From contig NZ_LT827010.1 in assembly GCF_900119315.1 (NCBI RefSeq), positions 1,006,501 through 1,070,500 of the forward strand: a DNA stretch of 64,000 nt. The letters are read 5' to 3'. The translations under genes and the position numbers were made by a program. Origin of the DNA: Actinoplanes sp. SE50/110 (GTDB taxonomy: Bacteria; Actinomycetota; Actinomycetes; Mycobacteriales; Micromonosporaceae). Shown here one piece after another: positions 25,401-34,951 of this stretch; the stretch's first letter is position 1, and every line of letters starts with the position of its first letter. The notes beneath the pieces were generated by a model. That model made no database searches. It was not told where the DNA came from and was given only the letters and a program-made list of their open reading frames with translations.

Positions 25401-28400
25401 CCGGACCGGGGACGTGGTGCGGTGGCGTGGCGACGGCGTCGTGGAGTACCTCGGGCGTTCGGACGATCAGGTCAAGATCCGGGGGTACCGGGTGGAGATC
25501 GGGGAGATCGAGGCGGTGCTGAACGAGCACCCGCGGGTGAGTGAGGCGCGGGTGGTGCTCGCGGCGGATCGGCTCGTCGCGTACGTGGTCGGCACGGTAG
25601 TTGATCTTCGTTCGTACTGCGAGCAGCGGTTGCCGGAGTACATGGTGCCGGCCGGCTTCGTGGAGCTGGACGTGATGCCGCTGAACGCCAACGGCAAGCT
25701 CGACCGGCGGGCCCTGCCGGAGTACGCGCCGGAGGCCGCCGGGTCCACCGACGACACCCCGATGACCGCGGTCGAGACCGCCGTCGCCGAGGCCTGGGAG
25801 CGGGCGTTGAACACCGCCCCGATCCGCCGCGACGACCGCTTCTTCGAGCGGGGCGGCGACTCGATCCGGGCGGTCGCGGTGGTCGGCGCGCTGCGCGGCC
25901 GCGGCTACGACCTGACCGTGCGCGACGTCTTCGCGCAGCGTACGGTCGCCGACCTGGCCGCGGTGCTGGAGACCAGGGGTATCACGGCGGAGGCGCCGGC
26001 CCCCGGGGTCGCCCCGTTCGCACTGATCAGCGCGGCCGACCGGGCACTGCTGCCGGCCGGCACGGCGGACGCCTACCCGCTGGGCGAGGTCCAGCTGGGC
26101 ATGGTGGCCGAGCACTACGCCAGCGGTGACAAGCGGGTCTACCACAACGTCGCGGCCCGGCGGATCAGGGACGACCGGCCGTTCGACGAGGCCGCCTTCC
26201 GGCGGGCCGTCGAGGTGATCACCGCACGGCACGAGAATGTGCGGACGTCGGTGCACCTCACCGGCTACTCCACCCCGCTGCAGATCGTGCACGCCGCGGC
26301 CACCGTTCCGGTGCGGGTGGTCGACGCCCGCGGCGTGGCCCGGGCCGAGGGGGAGCGGCTGCTCACCGCCGAGGTCGAGGCCGAGCGCGCCGACGTGCTC
26401 GACTTCCGGGCCGCGCCGCTGATGCGGCTGGCCGCCCTGGTGGAGAGCGACACCTCGTGGTGGCTGCTGATCACCTACTCGCACGTGATCACCGACGGCT
26501 GGAGCAGCGCCACCTTCGAGATGGAGCTGGCGAACGCCTACCGGGAGATCCGGGACAGCGGCGCGCCGGCCGGATACGAGCCGCCGGCGGTCCGGTACGC
26601 CGACGTCATCGCAGGCGAGCTGGCGTCGCTGCGCGACCCGGCGGACGCCGCGTTCTGGCGGCGCGTCGTCGACCGGCATGCCCGCTTCGACCTGCCGGTC
26701 GGATGGGCCGGGACGGCCGGGGCGGACGCCGAGCCGTACAGCGTGGGAGTTCCGATCGACGACCTCGCCACCGACCTGCGGGCCCGCGCGGCCGAGGCCG
26801 GGGTGCCGTTCAAGACCCTGCTGCTCGCCGCCCACCTCGAGGTGCTCTCCCGGATCACCGACGCGCCGGCCTTCCACACCGGCGTGGTGTTCCACGGGCG
26901 GCCGGAGGCGGTCGGCGCGGACCGGGTGCTCGGCATGCACCTCAACTCGCTGCCGTTCCCGCACCGGGCCGGCGCCGGCACCTGGCGCGAGCTGCTCACC
27001 GCGGTCTTCGAGCAGGAGACCGAGGTGTGGGCGCACCGGCAGTACCCGCTCTCCCGGATCCAGCGGGACGCGGCCACCGGGGGTCGGCTGATCGACGTGC
27101 TCTTCAACTACATCGACTTCCACCAGGTCGACGGCGAGGTCGTCGACCAGGGCGTGGCGGTCAACCAGCGGGCCAACGACTTCGGTCTCTCGGTGCACGC
27201 GCACGGCGACCGCCGGCTCGGCATCGCGACCGACAGCGGGCTGCTCGCCCCGCGGTACGCGGAACAACTCGCGGCGATGTACCGGTCGGTCCTGACCGCG
27301 ATCGCCGCCGGACTCGACGAGGAGACGACCGTGCCGGTCGCCGCAGAGGAACCTGACCAGGGAACGCTCGCCCATGAGCTCTTCGAGGCCCGGGTGGCCG
27401 CGCAACCGGACACGGTCGCGGTCGTCGCGGGGGACATCGAGCTGTCGTACGACGAGGTCAACACCCGCGCCAACCGGCTGGCCTGGCGGCTGCGCGACGC
27501 CGGGGCGGGCCCGGAGGACCTGATCGGCGTGCACCTGGAGCGGGACGTGGACCTGGTCCCGACCCTGCTCGGGGTGCTCAAGTCGGGTGCCGGTTACCTG
27601 CCGCTGGACCCGGCGAACCCGCGGGAGCGGCTCGGATACGTGCTGGCGGACGCCGGCGCGCGGATCGTGGTCACCTCGGCGGAGCTCGCGCCCGGGCTGG
27701 CCGAGGTCTACCAGGGCCGGGTGATCCTGGTCGACGAGGCGGGCGAGGGCCGGACCGACAACCCGCCGCGGGTGTCCACTCCGGACAACGTGATCTACAC
27801 GATCTACACGTCCGGGTCGACCGGCCGGCCCAAGGGTGTGGTGCTGACCCACCGCAACGTGACCCGGCTGCTGGACACCGCGCAGGAGCACTACGCGTTC
27901 GACGACGCGGACGTCTGGTCGATGGCCCACTCGTACGCCTTCGACGTGTCGGTCTTCGAGATGTGGGGCGCGCTGGCCTTCGGCGGCCGCCTGGTCGTGG
28001 TGCCGCGGGACGTGTCCCGCTCACCCGAGGACTTCCTGAACCTGCTGGTCGACCAGCAGGTGACGGTGTTGTCCCAGACGCCCACCGCGTTCCGCTCGGT
28101 GATCACCGCGGCGGCCGCCAAGGACCGCCGGATCAAGCTGCTCAGCCTGCGGGCGGTGGTGTTCGCCGGGGAGAGGCTGGAGGTCGCCGAGCTCAAGCCG
28201 TGGGTCGAGCAGGTCGGCCTGGGCCGGGTGGCGCTGGTCAACATGTACGGGATCACCGAGACCACCGTGCATACCACGTACCACCGGCTCACCAAGCGGG
28301 ACCTGGCCGCCGGCGCCGGCAACCCGATCGGCCGCCCCCTCTCCGACCTGGTCATCCACCTGCTCGACGAGGACGGGCGGCCGGTGCCGGCCGGGGTCAC

Positions 28401-31400
28401 CGGCGAGATCCACGTGGCCGGGCCCGGCGTGGCCCGCGGCTACCTGGGCCGGGCGGCGCTGACCGCGCAACGGTTCGTGCCCGACCCGCTCGGCGCCCCG
28501 GGCAGCCGCATGTACCGCAGCGGCGACCTGGCTCAGCAGCGTCCGGACGGCACGTACGACTTCGTCGGGCGGGCCGACGACCAGGTCAAGATCCGGGGCT
28601 TCCGGATCGAGCTCGGCGAGATCAGCGCGGCGGCGGCCGCCTGCGACGGGGTCCGCGAGGCGGTCACCGTGGTGGCCACCGACGGCCGCCTGGTCGGCTA
28701 CCTGGTCCCGGACGGGGAAGCGGCGCCGGACGTGCGGGTGGTGCGCGAGACCCTCGCCCGGACGTTGCCGGAGTACATGGTGCCGGCCGCGTTCGTCGCG
28801 ATCGCGGCGATCCCGCTGACCACCAACGGCAAGCTGGACAAGCGGGCGCTGCCCGAGCCGGCCGCCGAGCAGTGGCGCGGCGCGGCGGAGTACGTCGCCC
28901 CGCGCAGCCCGCTGGAGGCCTCGGTCTCGCAGATGTGGCAGGCGGTGCTCGGCATCGACCGGGCCGGCGTCACCGACGGCTTCTTCGACATCGGCGGCGA
29001 CTCGATCCGGGCCGTGGTGCTGGTCGGCACGCTCCGGGACCACGGCTTCGCGGTCGAGGTCAAGGACCTGATGCGGTATCCGGTGCTGGGTGACCTGTGC
29101 GCGCTGCTGAGCCGGCGGGCGGGCGGCCCGACGCCGCCCCCGCCGGTGCGGCCGTTCGCGCTGCTCGGCGAGGCCGACCGGGCTCTGCTGCCGGCCGGGC
29201 TGGACGACGCGTACCCGCTGCTCATGGCGCAGACCGGGATGCAGGTGGAGATGCTGGTCGGCGGCGAGCACCCGCCGTACCACGTGGTGACCAGCGTGCG
29301 GATCCGCGACGACCGGCCGTTCGACGCGGAGCGTTTCCGGGCCGCCGCGGCCCGGCTCGCCCAGCGCCACGACGTGCTGCGCAGCAGCGTCAGCCTGGAC
29401 CGCTACTCGGTGCCGATGCAGCTGGTGCACACCGAGGTGCCGGTACACGTGCCGGTCGAGGATCTGACCGCGCTCACCGAGGCGCAGGCGGCGGCCGCGA
29501 TCGAGCGGTTCGTGACCGAGGCCGGGCGCCTGCCGCTCGACCCGGACGGCCCGCCGCTGCTCAAGCTGGCCGTGCACCACTGCGCGGACGGCTGGCAGCT
29601 GACCGCGATCAACTCGCACGTGGTGCTCGACGGGTGGAGCCGGCGGACGCTGTTCGTCGAGCTCTTCGAGCTCTACCACGGCCGGGACGACTGGGCCCCG
29701 CCGTCGGTGCGCTTCGCCGACACGGTCGCCGCCGAGCTCGCGGCCCTGGCCTCCCCGCAGGAGCAGGAGTTCTGGCGCTCGCAGGTGGCCGACTGCCCAC
29801 GGTTCGCGCTTCCGGCGAACTGGGGCGCGCCGGCCGAGGAGCCGGGCGGGACGATCGTGCTGGACATCCCGTTCGCGGACCTGACCGACGGGCTGCGCGC
29901 GGTGGCCGCCCGGGCCGGCGCCCCGATGAAGAGCACGCTGCTGGCCGCACACCTGACCGTGCTCGGCGGACTGACTCCGGAGCGCTCCTTCCTGTCCGGG
30001 CTGACCCATCACGTCCGGCCCGAGTCGGCCGACGCGGACCGGGTGCACGGCATGTTCCTCAACGTGCTGCCGCTGCGCCACGACCGGGGCGCGCGGACCT
30101 GGCGGGAGCTGGTCGCGGCCACCTTCGCCCGGGAACGGGAGGTGTGGGCGCACCGGCACTTCCCGATGCCGCAGATCGAACGCAGCTACGGCGAGGGCGG
30201 CCGGATGATCGAGGCCTACTTCAGCTTCCACGACTTCACCGGGATGGGCTCCAGCCTGGATGGTGGGGTGGCGGTCGGCGACAGCCTGGGCCACAGCAGC
30301 AACGAGTTCGGGCTGTCCATCTCCACCGGGCCGGGCCTGCTGCATTTGCGCTGCAACCTGGGGCTGGTGTCCCGGGAGCACGCCTCGCGGCTGGCCTCGA
30401 TGTACCGCGCGGTGCTGGAGGCGATGGCCGCCGACGCCGAGGGCGACGCCACCGGGGTGTTCCTGCCGGTCGGCGAGGCCGAGGTGGTGGCCGGCTGGGA
30501 ACGCCCGGCCGAGGAGGCGGTGACCGCGCGACCGGTGCCGGTGCTGCTGGCCGAGCAGGCCCGGCGGACGCCCGGCGCGCTGGCCGTCCGCGGCGAGGGC
30601 TTCGAGCTGTCGTTCCGTGAGCTGGTCGGCCGGGCCGGTGCGGTTGCCGTGGCGTTGCGGGCCCAGGGGGTCGGGCGGGGTGACCGGGTCGGTGTGCGGG
30701 TCGAGCGGGGACCGTGGCTGCATGCCGCGCTGCTCGGGGTGTGGTTCACCGGTGCGGCCTACATCCCGATCGACCCGGGCTTCCCGGACTCCCGGGTGGA
30801 GTCCATGCTGGCGGGCGCCAAGGCGCTGCTCACCGACGAGTCGGTGGCGTCGCTGGAGGAGGCGAGCTTCACCCCGGCCGAGATCGACCCGGACGAGCTG
30901 GCGTACGTCATCTTCACCTCCGGCTCGACCGGAAAGCCCAAGGGCGTCGCGGTCACCCACCGCGGACTGGCCAACCACGTCGGCTGGGCGGTCCGCGACC
31001 TGGCGGTGGCCGGCTCCCTGGTCGGCGGCGGCCGGGGCGGCGCGGTCTTCTCCTCGGTCGCCTTCGACCTGGTGGTGCCCAACGTCTGGGCGCCGCTGCT
31101 GGCCGGGCAGCCGGTGGAGATGCTGCCCCCCGATCTGGACCTGTCCGAGCTGGGCGGGCGCCTGCACTCGGCGGGACCGTTCGCCTTCCTCAAGCTGACC
31201 CCGGGTCACCTCGAGGTGCTCTCCCAGCAGCTGACCCCGGAGCAGGTGAGCGACCTGGCCGGCGTGATGGTGGTGGCCGGCGAGGCGCTGCCCGGTTCGC
31301 TCGCCGGGCGTTACTCGCCCGCCGGGCGCCTGGTCAACGAGTACGGGCCGACCGAGGCCAGCGTCGGCACCTGCGTGCACCGGGTGCCGGCCGAGCCGGG

Positions 31401-33201
31401 CACCGGGGTGGTGCCGATCGGGTTCCCGCTGCCCGGCATGGTGATGCGGGTCCTCGACGAGCGGCTGAATCGGGTCCCGGTGGGTGCCCTGGGCGAGCTG
31501 TTCGTGGGTGGTACGGGTGTGGCCCGCGGCTACGTGGACCGGCCCGGGCTGACCGCGGCGCGGTTCGTGCCGGATCCGTATGGGCCGGCGGGGACGCGGT
31601 TGTACCGGACCGGGGACGTGGTGCGGTGGCGTGGCGACGGCGTCGTGGAGTATCTCGGGCGTTCGGACGATCAGGTCAAGATCCGGGGGTACCGGGTGGA
31701 GATCGGGGAGATCGAGGCGGTGCTGAACGAGCACCCGCGGGTGAGTGAGGCGCGGGTGGTGCTCGCGGCGGATCGGCTCGTCGCGTACGTGGTCGGCACG
31801 GTAGTTGATCTTCGTTCGTACTGCGAGCAGCGGTTGCCGGAGTACATGGTGCCGGCCGGCTTCGTGGAGCTGGACGTGATGCCGCTGAACGCCAACGGCA
31901 AGCTCGACCGGCGCGCGCTGCCCGAGCATTCGCTGTCGTCCGACGACTTCGAGCCCCCGGCCACCGACACCGAACGCGGTCTCGCCGAGATCTTCGCCGA
32001 GCTGCTCGGAGTCGAACGGTTCGGCCGCGGCGACGGCTTCCTGGCCCTCGGTGGCCACTCCATCCTGGTGATCAAGGCGGTCGCGGCGGCCCAGCGCAGG
32101 GGGCTTCCACTCACCCTGTTCGCGATGTACCAGCACCGCACCCTGGCGGCGGTCGCCGAGGAGGTGGACGCGCAGCTGGCGGCCACCGCGGCGACCAAGG
32201 CCGCACCGCCGGTCACCGCGCCCGGTCTGGTCTCCCGCCAGGACTGGCAGGACGCCATGGAGCGGCACCACGTGCCGGGGCTGAGCGTCGCGGTGCTGGC
32301 CGGTGGCGAGTTGGTCGAGGTGGAGACCTTCGGGCAGGCTGCGGCCGGAGTGCCGGTCACCGGGCGTACCCCGTTCCAGGCCGGGTCGCTGAGCAAGCAC
32401 CTCACCGCGCTGGCCGTGCTGCGGCTGGTCGACGAGGGCCTGCTCGACCTGGACCGGGACGTCAACCGGTATCTGGCCGGCTGGCGGGTGCCCGCCGGGG
32501 ACCGTCCGGTCACCCTGCGGCACCTGCTGGCGCACCGGTCCGGCCTGTCCTCCACCCCCGGTGGCGGCTTCGTCCCGGGTGAGCCGGCGCCGTCGCTGAC
32601 CGGGCTGCTCGACGGCGCGGCCGGAGCGGTCAGCCGGATCGCCGAGGCGGGCGCGTCGTTCCGCAAGGCCAACGTCCACTACGTGGTGATCGAGCAGGTG
32701 CTGCGGGACGTCACCGGGGAGCCGTTCGACGCGCTGATGGGCCGGCTGGTGCTGGAGCCGCTGAACATGGCGGACAGCAGTTTCGACCAGGACTACCCGG
32801 CCCGGGCGGCGAGCCCGGTGGCGCACGGTCACGACACCGCCGGTGAGCCGATCGCGGGGGGCTGGCGGATCCGGCCCGACGCCGCCGCGGCCGGTCTCTG
32901 GTCGACCCCGGCCGACCTGGCCCGGGTGGCGATCGAGCTGCGGCGCTCGGCGCTGGGCCGGCCGCTCGCCCTGCTCCGGCGGCAGACCGCGGAACTGATG
33001 CTCACGCCGTACCCGGACAGCCTTTACGGGCTCGGCACGGTGGTGGACAGCACCGAGTTCGGGCACGCCGGCACCCCGGTGGGCTACCACAGCCTGTCGG
33101 TCATCTCGCTGAACTCCGGTGACGGGCTGTGCGTGATGACCAACGGCGAGGCGGGGGAGCAGGTGGTGAAGGCCGTCGTGGCACGGCTGCGCCGCCACTA
33201 G
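13405..33201 (+). CDS. NRPS2: six C-A-T modules and a C-terminal beta-lactamase/PBP-like release domain
   Basis: A 6598-residue giant. The N-terminus ([12 protein letters not shown]) looks like a docking helix. C1 is LCL type (HHVACDAWS, Gly replaced by Ala). The five later C domains start with DAYPLxxxQxGM, and their core motif is (S/C)HxxxDGWS or HxxxEGWS near residues 1235, 2293, 3339, 4359 and 5404. Carrier serines are 1031, 2087, 3136, 4153, 5200 and 6219. Pocket codes read by eye: A3 and A5 DFFSVGMVH, A4 and A7 DVFSVAMVH (both in the Thr-like clade with [13 protein letters not shown]), A6 and A8 DLPKVAEVG. There is no E domain and no alpha/beta-hydrolase TE. Residues about 6275-6598 form a class C beta-lactamase-like domain. 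A6 and A8 share nearly identical DNA, a sign of recent recombination. The ATG overlaps the NRPS1 stop, so the two are coupled. Confidence 0.93.
25207..25708. repeat. Near-identical 502-bp tract inside NRPS2, copy in A6
   Basis: This stretch encodes the C-terminal part of A6, from [13 protein letters not shown] to ANGKLDRR. Reading the two copies side by side I find one base difference (TAC/TAT for Tyr) against the tract in A8. A second shared tract covers 24481-24660 and 30670-30849. Synonymous third positions are conserved too, so the identity is at DNA level. The tract uses rarer codons such as ttg, gat and gta than its surroundings. Confidence 0.92.
31411..31912. repeat. Near-identical 502-bp tract inside NRPS2, copy in A8
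   Basis: Partner of the tract in A6, offset by 6204 bases. Outside the shared tracts A6 and A8 differ clearly at DNA level, which points to gene conversion or recent module duplication followed by patchy divergence rather than a uniform duplication. Confidence 0.92.
32227..33198 (+). other. Fused serine beta-lactamase/PBP-type domain at the NRPS2 C-terminus
   Basis: This is the last domain of NRPS2, in frame with no stop after carrier T8. It shows the SxxK motif as Ser6328-Leu-Ser-Lys6331, the family hallmark [12 protein letters not shown], and the third box as His6554-Ala-Gly in FGHAG. The second box, normally Tyr-x-Asn, reads Lys6421-Ala-Asn. PBP-type thioesterases such as SurE are usually separate proteins that macrocyclise peptides carrying a D-residue or Gly at the C-terminus. 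Here the same fold is covalently attached to the last module. An alternative is a hydrolase or D-aminopeptidase-like editing function. Confidence 0.85.
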
Positions 33202-33269
33202 GAAGTCCAAATCGGCCGGTCGGTTCGCGTGTCGAGCCGGCCGGCCGTTCCCCTGTCAGGAGCCCTGTC

Positions 33270-34499
33270 ATGACCGCACTCTCCGAGAAACCAACCACGC
33301 CACTACGCCGGAACCGCGATTTCCGGATGCTCTGGACCGGGGCCGGCGCCTCGCTGCTCGGCACCCGGGTCGCCACCGCGGCCTTCCCGCTGCTGATCAT
33401 CTGGGGCGGCGGCTCACCCGCGGACGCCTCCCTGGTCGCCTTCGCCACCCTGCTGCCCCAGCTGCTGTTCGTGCTGCCGGCCGGCGCCCTGGTGGACCGC
33501 TGGGACCGGCGCCGCACCATGCTGACCTGCGACGTGATCGGGCTGGCCGCGATGGGCAGCCTGGTCGCCGCGATGCTGCTCGGCCGGGTCTGGCTGCCGC
33601 ACGTGATGGCCGCCGCCTTTCTGGACGGCAGCGCGGTGATCGTCTACCGGCTGGCCGAGCGGGCCTCGGTGCGGCACGTCGTGGAGCCCGAGCACCTGGG
33701 CGCCGCGCTGTCCCAGAACGAGGCCCGCGGCCAGTCCACCGGGCTGGTCGGGCAGCCGCTCGGGACGGCGCTGTACTCGGCTCTCCGGTGGCTGCCGTTC
33801 GCGTTCGCCACCCTCACCCACGCGGTGGCCTTCGTGACCCTGCTGGCCGTGCGCAGGAACCTGCAGGACGACCGGCCGCAGGCGCGGCGGATGCTGACCA
33901 CCGAGATCGCCGAGGGCTTCGCCTGGGTGTGGCGGCACCGCTTCATGCGCTCGGCGATCCTGCTGGTGGGCGGGAGCAACCTGGCCTTCCAGGTGATCAA
34001 CCTGACCCTGGTGCTGATCGTCAAGCACGGGGGGAGCCCGCCGTACATGGTCGGCCTGATCGGTCTGCTCGGCGGCGCCGGCGGCCTGATCGGCGCGCTG
34101 GGTGCGGCGCGGGTGATGCGCCGGCTGCCGATCCCGGCGATCCTGATCGGCGTCCTGGCACTGTGGGCGGTGCTGATCGCGCTGGTCGCGGTGATCACCC
34201 TGCCGGCCGGGCTGGGTGCGCTGATGGGCGGCATGGCGGCGCTCGGCGCACTGCTCAACGTGGCCGCCGCGACCTATCAGGTGCGGGTCACCCCGGATCA
34301 CATGCAGGGCCGGGTGACCAGTGTTTTCGCGCTGATCGGCTCGGGCCTGAACTCGGTCGGCGCGCTGCTCGGCGGGGTGCTGCTGAGCGCCGTGAGCACG
34401 TCCGACGCGGCCCTGGTCACCGCCGCCGGGATGGGCCTGCTGGCGCTGCTGGCGGTGTGTCTGCCGGCCATCCGCCAGGCACCTGTCAGTTCCCTTTGA
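33270..34499 (+). CDS. MFS transporter, enterobactin-exporter-like (MFS_3)
   Basis: A 409-residue transporter with about 12 hydrophobic segments. It has the MFS loop signature as DRWDRRRTM after the second helix (near residue 75) and a VQVTP-type segment read as YQVRVTPDHMQGRVTS late in the protein. This is the MFS_3 group that exports enterobactin, macrolides and various peptides. The ATG at 33270 follows AGGAG; the gene lies 68 bases after NRPS2 and is probably in the same transcript. It is the most likely exporter of the NRPS product. The final codons overlap the start of a promoter element shared with the ArsR gene. Confidence 0.87.
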   Translation: MTALSEKPTTPLRRNRDFRMLWTGAGASLLGTRVATAAFPLLIIWGGGSPADASLVAFATLLPQLLFVLPAGALVDRWDRRRTMLTCDVIGLAAMGSLVAAMLLGRVWLPHVMAAAFLDGSAVIVYRLAERASVRHVVEPEHLGAALSQNEARGQSTGLVGQPLGTALYSALRWLPFAFATLTHAVAFVTLLAVRRNLQDDRPQARRMLTTEIAEGFAWVWRHRFMRSAILLVGGSNLAFQVINLTLVLIVKHGGSPPYMVGLIGLLGGAGGLIGALGAARVMRRLPIPAILIGVLALWAVLIALVAVITLPAGLGALMGGMAALGALLNVAAATYQVRVTPDHMQGRVTSVFALIGSGLNSVGALLGGVLLSAVSTSDAALVTAAGMGLLALLAVCLPAIRQAPVSSL

Positions 34500-34535
34500 C
34501 GGGTGGCACCAGGCACCTGTAAGCTTTGTCTTACA
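34476..34535 (+). promoter_or_regulatory. Promoter/operator of the MmpL operon with element shared with the arsR promoter
   Basis: Reads CACCTGTCA (34480-34488), 7 bases, TTGACG (34496-34501), 19 bases, AAGCTT (34521-34526). The same three blocks with the same spacing occur before the ArsR gene. TTGACG fits a -35 box and TAAGCT a -10 box with an 18-base spacer. A second copy of CAGGCACCTGT lies at 34510-34520, and an inverted repeat TGTAAG-CTTTGT-CTTACA (34518-34535) overlaps the presumed -10. The first block lies inside the end of the MFS gene. Confidence 0.6.
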
Positions 34536-34646
34536 CATGATGGGCCGACCTGATAGGGGTCACCCCAGTTTGCCGGACGAGGCGTCTCGGCGACCGCTCC
34601 GAGCCCCGCGGATTCCCTAGGCTCGCCCAAGAGAAGGAGAAGGCCG

Positions 34647-34910
34647 ATGACTTACGGCAACGACCTCACCAGCCTGCTGGCCGTGGCCGGGATCATCCTG
34701 GTCCTGGTCCTGATCGTCACCCAGGCCGCCGCCACCTGGCGGGCCCGGATCGTCGCCCAGCGCGGCGACGAGCACTACCGCGAGCTCAACCACAAATACG
34801 CCGAGCTGCTCCTCGAGCACGAGGACATGCGCGAGCGGGTGGCGAGCGAGCTCACCGGCGTCCGCCAGTCCGTGACCTCGATGGAGCGCATGATGCGCGA
34901 GCTGAGCTGA
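34647..34910 (+). CDS. Small membrane protein with cytoplasmic coiled coil (copy 1)
   Basis: An 87-residue protein with a short polar start, one hydrophobic helix (about residues 8-27, AVAGIILVLVLIV) and then an entirely helical, charged region with heptad-like spacing (YRELNHKYAELLLEHEDMRERV) ending in SMERMMRELS. The 94-residue protein at 44980 shares the layout and the phrases AATWRAR, YRELN/YRELAE and MMREL/MMREV, so the two are paralogues. I do not recognise a named family. It is the first gene of an operon with the MmpL transporter (41 bases downstream) and the lipoprotein; a scaffold or regulator of the transporter is one idea. GAGAAGGAGAAGG precedes the ATG. Confidence 0.8.
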   Translation: MTYGNDLTSLLAVAGIILVLVLIVTQAAATWRARIVAQRGDEHYRELNHKYAELLLEHEDMRERVASELTGVRQSVTSMERMMRELS

Positions 34911-34951
34911 GACCCCTCCCCAATCTCCCCCCTGATCCAGGAAGGACAGTC

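Noticed and set aside
32227..33201. Separate beta-lactamase resistance gene after NRPS2
   Set aside because: The frame is continuous with carrier T8, and there is no stop, start or ribosome-binding site between them; there is also no signal peptide.
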